From: Bacteroidota bacterium
Lineage (GTDB): Bacteria; Bacteroidota; Bacteroidia; Cytophagales; Spirosomataceae
Reading direction: 5' to 3'
Length of the DNA stretch: 64,000 bases
NCBI GenBank assembly: GCA_020161355.1
Contig: JAIUOF010000006.1
Coordinates: 186,001-250,000, forward strand
Shown here: piece by piece, positions 27,596 through 34,907 of the stretch
How the letters are laid out: every line of letters begins with the position of its first letter
Numbering within the stretch: position 1 is the first letter of the stretch
Made by a program: the position numbers and the translations under genes
Notes under the pieces: model-generated
The model's database searches: none
What the model was told of the DNA's origin: nothing
What the model saw: only the letters and a program-made list of their open reading frames with translations

Positions 27596-28843
27596 TTAAG
27601 ACAAAACCCAGTGCATCAATATTGCAGTCAAATAGCCACCATAGGTGCCAATAGCATAACCCAAAACTGCAAAAATGACACCTATTGGTACTAAAGTAGG
27701 ATGAAAGGCTCCAGCCACTACTGACGCAGAGGCCGCACCGCCAATATTGGCCTGTGAACCCACAGCCAGCATAAAATAGGGAGCTTTAAGTAATTTACTG
27801 GCCAAAACCACAAAAAACACATGCACAACTATCCAGATGATCCCCACCAAAAACAACCACATATTATCAGCTATAGCAAGCAGGTCCATTTGCATACCGA
27901 TAGAGGCTACTAACAGGTATAACATCAATGAAGCGATTTTTGAAGCTCCGGCATGTTCGAGCTCTCTTACTTTTGTACGGGACGATACAATTCCAAAAAC
28001 TGTTATCAGAAAAACCACCCAGAAAAATGTTGAAGTCAAACTAAATTTCGACCATTCGGGATGATTGGTTTTCACCCAGGGCGTCACTAAATCAGCAAGA
28101 AAATAGGAAATGCCGACAAATACCATTGAAATACCAAAAATCTTAAGAAAGTCGTAGTAAGAAGGAATCTTGTCGTTTTGCTTTGCAAGCTCGGCCACTT
28201 TGCTTTTCATCTCTTCGACTATACTTGCGTCGGCATTGAGCCATTTGTTGACTTTGGGGGCATTGGCCACTCCTATCAACAATACAGCGAGCCAGGCTTC
28301 TGCCACCAGCACGTCAACAGCTACTGTTTGAGAAAAAACATACGCCGATGGTTGCAATATCTCTTTGAGTGCGGTTTGATTTGCCCCACCTCCTATCCAA
28401 CTGCCGGCGATAGTACCCAATCCTTTCCAGACTTCATTTTCTGTACCCATCATAAATACCTCGGGCTTGATCATATAAACGATTTTCACGGCCAGTGGCC
28501 CACCGATTATCACCCCAAGTGTACCACTCAAAAACACTACTAAAGCTTTCCACCCGAGTTTTTTAAGCATATCGATATCCAAACTTATCGTAAACAAAAA
28601 CAAGGTGGCCGGTAATAAATATTTTGAAACAAATGGATAAACCTGAGAATTTTCACCTGAAAAAACACCTAAAGTATTGAGAAGGCCGGGTAAAAAATAA
28701 CACAGTAATATAGGTGGAAAAAATGTAAAAAACTTTTGAAGTAAAGGATAAGGATATCTTGCGGCTTTAAAAACAGCCAGTAAAATAAAAAACAATATGC
28801 CTGCTACAACGGCATCGTTTGTAATTAAAACTTCCTTGTCCAT
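27596..28843 (-). CDS. DUF819 family integral membrane protein
   Basis: The 415-residue protein has about ten membrane helices and is a member of DUF819 (YjcL-like), distant relatives of sodium-coupled transporters. Conserved segments include SWIGGGANQTALKE near the first third and GSQANIGGAASASVVAGAF in the last third, a pair of glycine-rich loops suggesting inverted-repeat transporter topology. The substrate is unknown. I chose ATG 28843 (MDKEVLITNDAV) over the upstream frame start at 28897, because that start would lie inside an intrinsic terminator hairpin. Confidence 0.85.
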   Translation of the reverse strand: MDKEVLITNDAVVAGILFFILLAVFKAARYPYPLLQKFFTFFPPILLCYFLPGLLNTLGVFSGENSQVYPFVSKYLLPATLFLFTISLDIDMLKKLGWKALVVFLSGTLGVIIGGPLAVKIVYMIKPEVFMMGTENEVWKGLGTIAGSWIGGGANQTALKEILQPSAYVFSQTVAVDVLVAEAWLAVLLIGVANAPKVNKWLNADASIVEEMKSKVAELAKQNDKIPSYYDFLKIFGISMVFVGISYFLADLVTPWVKTNHPEWSKFSLTSTFFWVVFLITVFGIVSSRTKVRELEHAGASKIASLMLYLLVASIGMQMDLLAIADNMWLFLVGIIWIVVHVFFVVLASKLLKAPYFMLAVGSQANIGGAASASVVAGAFHPTLVPIGVIFAVLGYAIGTYGGYLTAILMHWVLS

Positions 28844-28880
28844 TAGGGTATTTTTTGCCAAATATAGGCAGGAAAGGAGT

Positions 28881-28921
28881 ATAAAAACAAAACACACAAT
28901 CTACAAAACGAGATTGTGTGT
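28881..28921 (-). terminator. Intrinsic terminator or leader hairpin upstream of DUF819
   Basis: On the minus strand, ACACACAATCT and AGATTGTGTGT form a perfect 11-bp stem (28921-28911 with 28902-28892) with an 8-nt loop, followed by TTTGTTTTTAT. The T-tract ends 37 bp before the DUF819 ATG. Confidence 0.8.
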
Positions 28922-28996
28922 CGCAATTACACTTCATCAACAAACTAAAAACCAAATAATATCTTTCTTATTTAATTTTTTTCAATACAAATATGC

Positions 28997-29050
28997 AAAA
29001 AAATAGGCATGAAAAAAATATTTTTAAAGTTTTTTCTTCTCATGCCTATT
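28997..29050 (-). terminator. Intrinsic terminator of the tRNA-like RNA
   Basis: On the minus strand, AATAGGCATGA (29050-29040) and TCATGCCTATT (29012-29002) form a perfect 11-bp stem enclosing 27 nt that can also pair internally, followed by a run of T. It begins 5 nt after the acceptor-like 3' end of the RNA at 29055. Confidence 0.85.
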
Positions 29051-29054
29051 ATCG

Positions 29055-29223
29055 CTGTAGGAGGGGGAGTCGAACCGCCCACGATGCAGTTAGCTAAAGA
29101 GCAAAATTTGGTGGTCAACCCCAGTCGACATTGGAAAAAACCCGTCCGGCTTTACTCTCTGTTTATCCTGAACTCACCACCCCCGAGACAGGAGGGCACG
29201 GCTGCCAGTTTCGTCATCCTACA
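29055..29223 (-). ncRNA. tRNA-like noncoding RNA with a long insertion before the T arm
   Basis: Read from 29223 to 29055, the 169-nt sequence begins TGTAGGA and ends TCCTACAG, a perfect 7-bp acceptor-like stem (8 bp if C at 29224 pairs with the final G). Nucleotides 10-26 resemble a D arm (ACG...CTGGCAGC...CGT). Nucleotides 28-44 form an anticodon-like arm, CCCTC / GGGGG with one U-G pair, around loop CTGTCTC, which would place GTC at the anticodon. Nucleotides 145-161 form a T arm with loop TTCGACT and one mismatch or bulge. About 100 nt lie between the anticodon and T arms, far beyond a class II variable arm, with a possible 6-bp helix GGTGGT / ACCACC (43-48 with 109-114). CCA is not encoded. 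It has a promoter-like sequence upstream and a terminator downstream. Candidates are an aberrant tRNA, a tRNA mimic such as a bacterial Y RNA (YrlA), or a new family. Lack of a tag reading frame and of the usual 5' consensus argues against tmRNA. Confidence 0.6.
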
Positions 29224-29262
29224 GTATTTATCAGAACTTTATCGTTTCTCAAAAGAACAATG

Positions 29263-29293
29263 CAAAGTTAAGTCCATTTTTTTAATTGATAAA
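29263..29293 (-). promoter_or_regulatory. Promoter-like sequence of the tRNA-like RNA
   Basis: On the minus strand TTTA (29293-29290), a 19-nt spacer and TAACTTTG (29270-29263) fit the Bacteroidota TTTG / TAnnTTTG promoter with one mismatch. Transcription would begin near 29256, giving a leader of about 33 nt before the tRNA-like part. Confidence 0.5.
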
Positions 29294-29406
29294 CATTATT
29301 TATAAAAAATATCTATTTTTTAGTTTTCATTTAATTTTTTTTATGAAAATCTAAATATTATTTAAAAAAATATTGATTTTTGTATTCTGTACTAAAAAAT
29401 ATTCAG

Positions 29407-29868
29407 ATGCTAAAAGAACAATTTGACGAAATTGACCTGAAGATTTTGAGATTATTATCAGAAGATGCAAAATTGTCGTATGCTGAAATCGGAGAAAAGG
29501 TATTTTTATCCCAGGGAGCGGTACATACAAGAGTAAAAAAGCTGGAAAATCAAAAAGTCATAACCGGCTCAGGGATAAAAATTGATGTAAAAAAACTCGG
29601 CTGGGACATTTCGGCTTTTTTGGGAATATATCTGGAAAAAAGCGAGCAATACGATGGTGCTGCGGCACAACTGGCCGAAATACCTGAAATAGTAAGTATC
29701 AACTACACTACCGGAAATTATAGTATTTTTGTGAAACTTATGTGTCGTGATACTGCCCATTTAAGGGAAGTTTTACATGATAAAATCCAAAAAGTGCAGG
29801 GAATTCAACGAACCGAGACATTTATTTCGTTAGAAGAAAACCTGTTGCGTAACGCACCCATTATTTGA
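29407..29868 (+). CDS. Lrp/AsnC family transcriptional regulator
   Basis: The 153-residue protein has an N-terminal winged helix-turn-helix (DEIDLKILRLLSEDAKLSYAEIG, QGAVHTRVKKLE) and a C-terminal RAM/AsnC ligand-binding domain with strands WDISAFLGIYLE and IVSINYTTGNYSIFVKL. Such proteins respond to amino acids and form octamers. ATG 29407 is preferred to the frame start at 29380 because MLKEQFDEIDLKIL is the usual N-terminus. It is divergent from the tRNA-like RNA and lies 19 bp before the DUF1460 gene. Confidence 0.92.
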   Translation: MLKEQFDEIDLKILRLLSEDAKLSYAEIGEKVFLSQGAVHTRVKKLENQKVITGSGIKIDVKKLGWDISAFLGIYLEKSEQYDGAAAQLAEIPEIVSINYTTGNYSIFVKLMCRDTAHLREVLHDKIQKVQGIQRTETFISLEENLLRNAPII

Positions 29869-29887
29869 ATTGTGATTTTCAAAAAAA

Positions 29888-30700
29888 ATGAAAAATAAGA
29901 TAATTGCTTTAACCCTTTCAGGCATTATTTGGATGTCAACCAGTGTTTTTTCACAAAATTCTGTTTTACCTGAAATCTTAAACCAACCCTCAAAAGGCAC
30001 TGTAGCTCAGGACATTATAGATATTTCTCAAAATTTCCTAAACGACCCATATCTGGCAGGTACTCTTGAAGGTCCGGAGGAAAAACTGGTATGTAAACTC
30101 GATGGATTTGATTGCTATACGCTGGTAGAAAACGCATTGGCACTGGCTTTAACCAAAAAATCGAATCAAAAAACAGAGGAAAACTATTTGAAAATACTTC
30201 AAAAACTAAGGTATCGAAATGGCAAAATTGATGGGTACACTTCCAGAATTCACTATTTTTTTGAATGGGCCAAGCAAACGGAAAGATATGGCTACCTTCA
30301 GGATTTGTCACCGATTTTTGGTGTAAAACTCAACAAAAGAATCGATTTCATGAGCCAAAACAGTAAATTATATCCGGCCCTTTCTTCACCGGAAAATTTA
30401 TCAAAATTGACCTTGACTGAACAGAGTATTTCGAAAATACCTTTTTATTACATTCCGAAAGACAACTTCAGCAATTATGTTTCGCTAATCAAAGATGGCG
30501 ATATCATAGCTTTTACTTCCGCAGTTGCGGGGCTTGATGTGAATCATGAAGGATTTGCAGTTTGGCAAAATGGAAAGCTCAAACTTTTACACGCTTCACT
30601 CGAAAAGAAAAAAGTAATTATTTCTGATGAAACCTTAAATCAATATTTGCAAAGAGTAAAAAAACACTCCGGGGTGCTGGTTTTGAGACCGAAAAATTAA
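29888..30700 (+). CDS. DUF1460 family secreted protein, N-acetylmuramoyl-L-alanine amidase-like
   Basis: The 270-residue protein has a signal peptide (MKNKIIALTLSGIIWMSTSVFSQ) and a DUF1460 domain, an NlpC/P60-like papain fold. The presumed nucleophile Cys is in KLDGFDCYTLVENAL at about residue 77, and a His lies in GLDVNHEGFAVW; HASLEKKKV follows. Characterised relatives act on peptidoglycan muropeptides in the periplasm, so cell-wall turnover or recycling is the likely role. Its last 4 bp overlap the convergent S8 protease gene. Confidence 0.88.
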   Translation: MKNKIIALTLSGIIWMSTSVFSQNSVLPEILNQPSKGTVAQDIIDISQNFLNDPYLAGTLEGPEEKLVCKLDGFDCYTLVENALALALTKKSNQKTEENYLKILQKLRYRNGKIDGYTSRIHYFFEWAKQTERYGYLQDLSPIFGVKLNKRIDFMSQNSKLYPALSSPENLSKLTLTEQSISKIPFYYIPKDNFSNYVSLIKDGDIIAFTSAVAGLDVNHEGFAVWQNGKLKLLHASLEKKKVIISDETLNQYLQRVKKHSGVLVLRPKN

Positions 30701-32223
30701 TCTTTCCATCTTACTTCGTAGATTTTTCCGTTGTGATTAATCGTAGAGAAGAAAACATTAGTTGGGCGTTTAATTTTGATTTTGCTATCTGTTCCTTCCC
30801 TAAATTCTTGTGATACCACATTCCTTTGATCTTTTTTGTGGAAAATTGCTATTTTATCACCTTTCTTTATTTTCAGAACAAAATATTTGGATGCTTCTTT
30901 GTTTTCTATTTTTAGCTCCGTGGTTTCTCCACTGAGTAATTTCAAAACAAGGTCGGCCTTTGGAAATCCCGAGCCAATAAAATTATTGGGCACTTGTGCA
31001 TAATCACCTGATAAGCTGAGTATTGATTTGATCTCCGGCAATTTAAAAGCAGGATTTTTCTGTAACAAACATGCCACAAAACCTGTAATCAAAGGAGCCG
31101 CAAAGCTGGTACCAAATTCAGAAAAAGCAGTGAGATCCGGCTTAAGAAATTTTACATCTTCCCTACCTTTTGAGCTATAATTCATTTTTAGTCCATTTTG
31201 GTCATTGGCTCCCACACTGATGGCATTTTCTACATCTCCGGGGGTGGAAACGTACCCACCCCATGGCTTATTTTCGCCTTCATTGCCGGCACTAAGCACT
31301 AAAATCATCCCCTTTTTTTCGGCCGCTATTTTGGCAGCCTGGGCTATTACGGAAGTCTGACCGTCCATTTGCTCTGGCTGATAATTCTCTGCAGGGTTGG
31401 TAAATCCCTGGGCATATCCCAACGACGAATTGACCAGCCTTACACCCAGACTATCAAGCCACTCAACAGCTGCCAGCCAATTGTCTTCTTCCACTCTTGA
31501 TTCACGGGTGGAGGATTCGGTTCTGGCCAGATAAAAATCGGCAGCCGGTGCCATCCCGATCTGCAATTTTCGTTCAAAATCAACACCCCCAATAAAACTC
31601 ATAACGGCTGTTCCGTGAAATTCCTGGTCAGACTTCTTCTCTCCGTAAAAATCTTTTTTATCGGGAAAATAAAAATCCTTTACGGACTTAATCTGCTTAT
31701 TTTTAAATATATGCGTCAATGTCTTATCAGAATTGGCATTTAAAAAACCACCATCTATCACTCCTATCGAAACGCCTCCACCATTAAGTCTATGATCCAA
31801 AAACGCCGGGGCGTTCATTTGCCCCAGTGCAAAACTGATATACCAGTCTTCGGTCGTTTTCTTGTGATTTGCATAAAAAAAGTCTCCAGTAAATGCCTTA
31901 ATTTTGGCTATTCCAGGGGCCAGACTCAAAAATTCAAGTTGTTTTAAATCATCTATTTCCACTGATGCGGCATTGAGCCAACGACTCACATTTCTGATTT
32001 TTATATTTGCCTCTCTGAGTTTTTTCAGATCTGAATCAGAAGGCCCATAATCTGATTCCTGAAGAATTTCCAAATTTAACAATATCCTATTTTCCAGTGT
32101 CTTGGCCGATACCACCTCCTTTTTCTCAAAATCCCGCTTTTCAAAAAACACCCAATAGTTTTTTTGAGAAAAACCACAAACCGAAAATAAAAAAAGTGAT
32201 AAAAAGAGGGTTAATCGTGTCAA
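30697..32223 (-). CDS. S8 family subtilisin-like secreted serine protease
   Basis: From TTG 32223 the product is 508 residues with a signal peptide (TRLTLFLSLFLFSVCGFSQ) and a peptidase S8 domain. The catalytic triad is D157 in GVIDGGF, H203 in EFHGTAVM and S373 in GTSFAAPL, with oxyanion Asn in SAGNEG. A propeptide-like region precedes the domain and a short beta-rich tail follows (KIYEVRWKD), without a recognisable T9SS sorting motif. The longer frame from 32385 is rejected: it would overlap the divergent aminopeptidase gene and place the signal peptide internally. No ATG is available at the signal peptide, so TTG is inferred. Confidence 0.9.
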   Translation of the reverse strand: MTRLTLFLSLFLFSVCGFSQKNYWVFFEKRDFEKKEVVSAKTLENRILLNLEILQESDYGPSDSDLKKLREANIKIRNVSRWLNAASVEIDDLKQLEFLSLAPGIAKIKAFTGDFFYANHKKTTEDWYISFALGQMNAPAFLDHRLNGGGVSIGVIDGGFLNANSDKTLTHIFKNKQIKSVKDFYFPDKKDFYGEKKSDQEFHGTAVMSFIGGVDFERKLQIGMAPAADFYLARTESSTRESRVEEDNWLAAVEWLDSLGVRLVNSSLGYAQGFTNPAENYQPEQMDGQTSVIAQAAKIAAEKKGMILVLSAGNEGENKPWGGYVSTPGDVENAISVGANDQNGLKMNYSSKGREDVKFLKPDLTAFSEFGTSFAAPLITGFVACLLQKNPAFKLPEIKSILSLSGDYAQVPNNFIGSGFPKADLVLKLLSGETTELKIENKEASKYFVLKIKKGDKIAIFHKKDQRNVVSQEFREGTDSKIKIKRPTNVFFSTINHNGKIYEVRWKD

Positions 32224-32269
32224 TGCCTTTTTTGTGTTTATTTTGCAAAAATAACATTCAAAACCATAA

Positions 32270-33544
32270 ATGAGGTACGAAAAAATATCTCCGGCATTAT
32301 TTATAAAAAATCGAAAAAAGATAAATTTAGGTGCCGGTGAAATAGCTGTTTTCACATCCAATGACCCGCTACCAACAAACGCCAATGGTGTATTTGGTTT
32401 TATTCAAAATTCCAACTTTTTCTATTTAACCGGCATTGACCAGGAAGACAGCTATTTGATTATCAACCCATATGCAAAAAAAGACACAGATCGGGAAATT
32501 CTTTTTGTGAGAGAAACCAATGAGAAAATTAAGGTTTGGGAAGGTGAAAAACTTAGTAAAGAAGAAGCCCGGGATATCTCAGGCATCGAAAATGTCAAAT
32601 GGTCATCGGAGTTTTGGGGTGTTTTGGCGGAAATAATAAAAAGTAATACAACAGTTTGTTTTCATCAGGATGTTTTTCAGGGTAAAGGCACGGCATTTCG
32701 GTCACGGGAAAAATATTTATTGACACAGATAAAAAGGAAATTTGCAGGTATAAAAGTCAAAAATATCACCGAAACACTGAACAAGGCACGCCAAATCAAA
32801 GAAACTGAAGAAATAGAACTAATCAAAAAAGCTATTGAAATTACAGGAAAAGGCCTTCAGTTTGTAGCTAAAAATCTGAACCCAGAAAAATATGAATACG
32901 AAATCGAGGCTGATTTGAGTTATATCTTCCTAAAAAACCGTAGTCGTCATCATGCCTTTGAACCTATTGTAGCCTCCGGGAAAAATGCCTGTGTACTGCA
33001 TTATGTATCTAATAATGAACGGTGTAAAGCCGGAGATATGGTTTTATTGGATTTTGGGGCTGAATATGCGAATTATAAAGGAGATATGACACGGGTTTTA
33101 CCTGTGTCGGGAACATTTTCAGACCGACAAAGAGAGGTTTATGAGTCTGTATTGGAAGTATTTTACAAAATCAGAAATCAGATGGTAACGGGGAATACGA
33201 TTCAGAATTTAAAAAAAGAAACACAGCATCTGATTGGAAATGAATTGATTAAATTAAAAATTTGCTCTAAAAGCGAATTAAAAAATAATCAAAAACTATT
33301 GCTCAAATACTTTCCGCATGGTGTATCTCATCATCTGGGATTGGATGTACACGATGTGGGTGACAGAGAGGTTCCTCTGTCAAAAAACATGATATTAACC
33401 TGTGAACCAGGCATATATATACCTGAAGAAAACTTGGGAATCAGGCTTGAAAATGATATTTTGATAACCGAAAATGGGAATATTGACTTAATGGAGGGAA
33501 TTCCTATGAAGGCAGACGAAATTGAAAAAATGATGCAAAAATGA
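32270..33544 (+). CDS. Xaa-Pro aminopeptidase, M24B family
   Basis: The 424-residue enzyme has an N-terminal AMP_N-like domain (NANGVFGFIQNSNFFYLTGI) and a pita-bread catalytic domain. The metal ligands are visible as Asp in LLDFGAEY, Asp in GDMTRV, His in HHLGLDVHD, Glu in TCEPGIY and Glu in RLENDI. It removes N-terminal residues preceding proline and needs two divalent metals, usually manganese. No signal peptide is present. Its stop overlaps the xerD start as ATGA, and it is divergent from the S8 protease with 46 bp between the two starts. Confidence 0.95.
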   Translation: MRYEKISPALFIKNRKKINLGAGEIAVFTSNDPLPTNANGVFGFIQNSNFFYLTGIDQEDSYLIINPYAKKDTDREILFVRETNEKIKVWEGEKLSKEEARDISGIENVKWSSEFWGVLAEIIKSNTTVCFHQDVFQGKGTAFRSREKYLLTQIKRKFAGIKVKNITETLNKARQIKETEEIELIKKAIEITGKGLQFVAKNLNPEKYEYEIEADLSYIFLKNRSRHHAFEPIVASGKNACVLHYVSNNERCKAGDMVLLDFGAEYANYKGDMTRVLPVSGTFSDRQREVYESVLEVFYKIRNQMVTGNTIQNLKKETQHLIGNELIKLKICSKSELKNNQKLLLKYFPHGVSHHLGLDVHDVGDREVPLSKNMILTCEPGIYIPEENLGIRLENDILITENGNIDLMEGIPMKADEIEKMMQK

Positions 33545-34449
33545 ATGATAAACTCATACGAAACTTCAGGAATTACCTAAAACTGGAGCGGGGACTTTCG
33601 GTCAACTCATTGGAATCGTATGAACATGACATCCAAAAACTTAAGGGCTTTCTACCTGATAATCAAGACTTAAAAAATACAACTCAGGCACAGATTCAGG
33701 ATTTTTTGGCTTTTCTTAATGAAATTGGCTTAGCTGCCAACAGCCAATCGAGGATTTTAAGCGGCCTGAAAGCTTTTTTTGAATATTTACTTCTGGAAAA
33801 ACAAATCGAAACTGATCCTACGTATTTGATTTCAAGTCCAAAAATCGTAAGAAAACTGCCCGAAACGCTTCATTTTCATGAGATTGAAAAAATGATAAGC
33901 AGTATCGACTTAAGTTTACCTGAGGGGCATCGAAACAAAGCAATCATAGAGACGCTTTACGGTAGCGGACTAAGAGTAAGTGAGTTGGTTAATCTCAAAA
34001 TCAGTGATTGCTATTTTAAGGAAGGATTTTTGCGTATCACCGGAAAAGGAAACAAAATGCGACTCGTACCCCTGGGTAATGCCTCTTCTAATGCCATTAA
34101 ACTTTACCTGAATGAAAATCGGACCCAATTAAATATAGAGCCAGAATTTCAGGATTTCGTTTTCCTCAACCGCAGAGGAAAATCATTGACCCGGGTTATG
34201 ATTTTTTTGATTATCAAAAACCTGGCTGAAAGAGCAGGGGTACATAAAAACATATCTCCGCATACATTGAGGCATAGTTTTGCAACCCATCTTGTGGAAG
34301 GTGGGGCCGATTTAAGGGCTGTTCAGGCCATGCTAGGTCATGAAAGCATCACCACTACAGAAATTTATACACATCTTGACCGGGAATATTTGTCACAAAC
34401 GCTCAGGGAGTTTCATCCCAGAGGAAAAAACAAATTCAATTCGAAATAA
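33541..34449 (+). CDS. xerD: Site-specific tyrosine recombinase XerD/XerC
   Basis: The 302-residue protein has a SAM-like core-binding domain at 1-95 (FRNYLKLERGLSVNSLESYEHDI, quoted in part) and a tyrosine recombinase domain with R145 (GSGLRVSEL), K169, H241, R244 (HTLRHSFATH), H267 (LGHESI) and Y276 (TEIYTH). Length and motifs match chromosomal Xer proteins that resolve chromosome dimers at dif. XerC and XerD are hard to separate by eye, so the letter is tentative. It is coupled to the aminopeptidase gene by a 4-bp overlap. Its 3' end overlaps the decayed toxin gene by 14 bp. Confidence 0.88.
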   Translation: MNDKLIRNFRNYLKLERGLSVNSLESYEHDIQKLKGFLPDNQDLKNTTQAQIQDFLAFLNEIGLAANSQSRILSGLKAFFEYLLLEKQIETDPTYLISSPKIVRKLPETLHFHEIEKMISSIDLSLPEGHRNKAIIETLYGSGLRVSELVNLKISDCYFKEGFLRITGKGNKMRLVPLGNASSNAIKLYLNENRTQLNIEPEFQDFVFLNRRGKSLTRVMIFLIIKNLAERAGVHKNISPHTLRHSFATHLVEGGADLRAVQAMLGHESITTTEIYTHLDREYLSQTLREFHPRGKNKFNSK

Positions 34450-34571
34450 TTTCTACTAAATCTTCATACAATCCAAAGTTTTTATCGGCAGAAATAAGAT
34501 GTATTTTTTGAAAGTCTTTCAGGGTGGTTAATAGTCCAAATTAAAATTTGTGTGTCAATTAAATATTTCAT
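34436..34571 (-). pseudogene. Remnant of a PIN-domain (VapC-type) toxin gene with internal deletion
   Basis: Starting at ATG 34571, about 22 codons read MKYLIDTQILIW...ERLSKN, a PIN-domain N-terminus with its first catalytic Asp. The frame then reaches a stop, but a shifted frame immediately reads HLISADKNFGLYEDLVEII, which is the C-terminal end of such toxins with its late Asp. The middle of the gene, roughly 80 codons, is missing. The start overlaps the antitoxin stop as TAATG, the coupling normal for this toxin type. Confidence 0.75.
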
Positions 34572-34807
34572 TACATATATTCTTTCATATCCTCAAGCGG
34601 ATCGTTAAAATCAGCAGGGATATCAAACTTTTTTTTAAGATTTGCCCCCATTCTTTTCAAACTGCCTGGAATTCTCGATTTGACTTCGGCTACCTCTTTT
34701 TCTTTCTCCAAAAAAACCACCAAAACTTTTGATTTTTCCAAAGTAGGGGGAGCTTCGGTTAACTCCAGTTTCCCGTTTTCATAAATACCTTGTACTGTAG
34801 TTAGCAT
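34571..34807 (-). CDS. VapB-like antitoxin (DUF104/DUF2281-type), orphaned
   Basis: The 78-residue protein starts MLTTVQGIYENGKLELTEAPP, the beta-hairpin of small antitoxins that accompany PIN-domain toxins, and continues EKSKVLVVFLEKEKE. The C-terminal half is a charged tail that would bind the toxin. It is intact, while its partner downstream is deleted internally. It may survive as a DNA-binding or neutralising protein, or it may simply be decaying. Family name is uncertain between DUF104 and DUF2281. Confidence 0.7.
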   Translation of the reverse strand: MLTTVQGIYENGKLELTEAPPTLEKSKVLVVFLEKEKEVAEVKSRIPGSLKRMGANLKKKFDIPADFNDPLEDMKEYM

Positions 34808-34907
34808 TTTTGATTTTCTTTTTTACAAAACTAAGAAATGAAAACAGAAATTCAATCAAAACTCAAAAAGGTTTTAATAGCCATATAATAAATACTTTAA
34901 GGAATAC

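Noticed and set aside
29055..29223. tmRNA or a tRNA interrupted by a group I intron
   Set aside because: The length (169 nt) is short for tmRNA, the usual 5' consensus and tag ending in Ala-Ala are not found. The anticodon stem is continuous, so an intron in the anticodon loop does not fit.
29009..29305. Plus-strand reading frame of 98 codons across the tRNA-like RNA
   Set aside because: It is antisense to the RNA body and its terminator, has no homologue that I recognise and begins inside the hairpin. It is explained by the RNA gene.
32224..32385. N-terminal extension of the S8 protease
   Set aside because: It would overlap the divergent aminopeptidase gene and would put the signal peptide 50 residues inside the protein.
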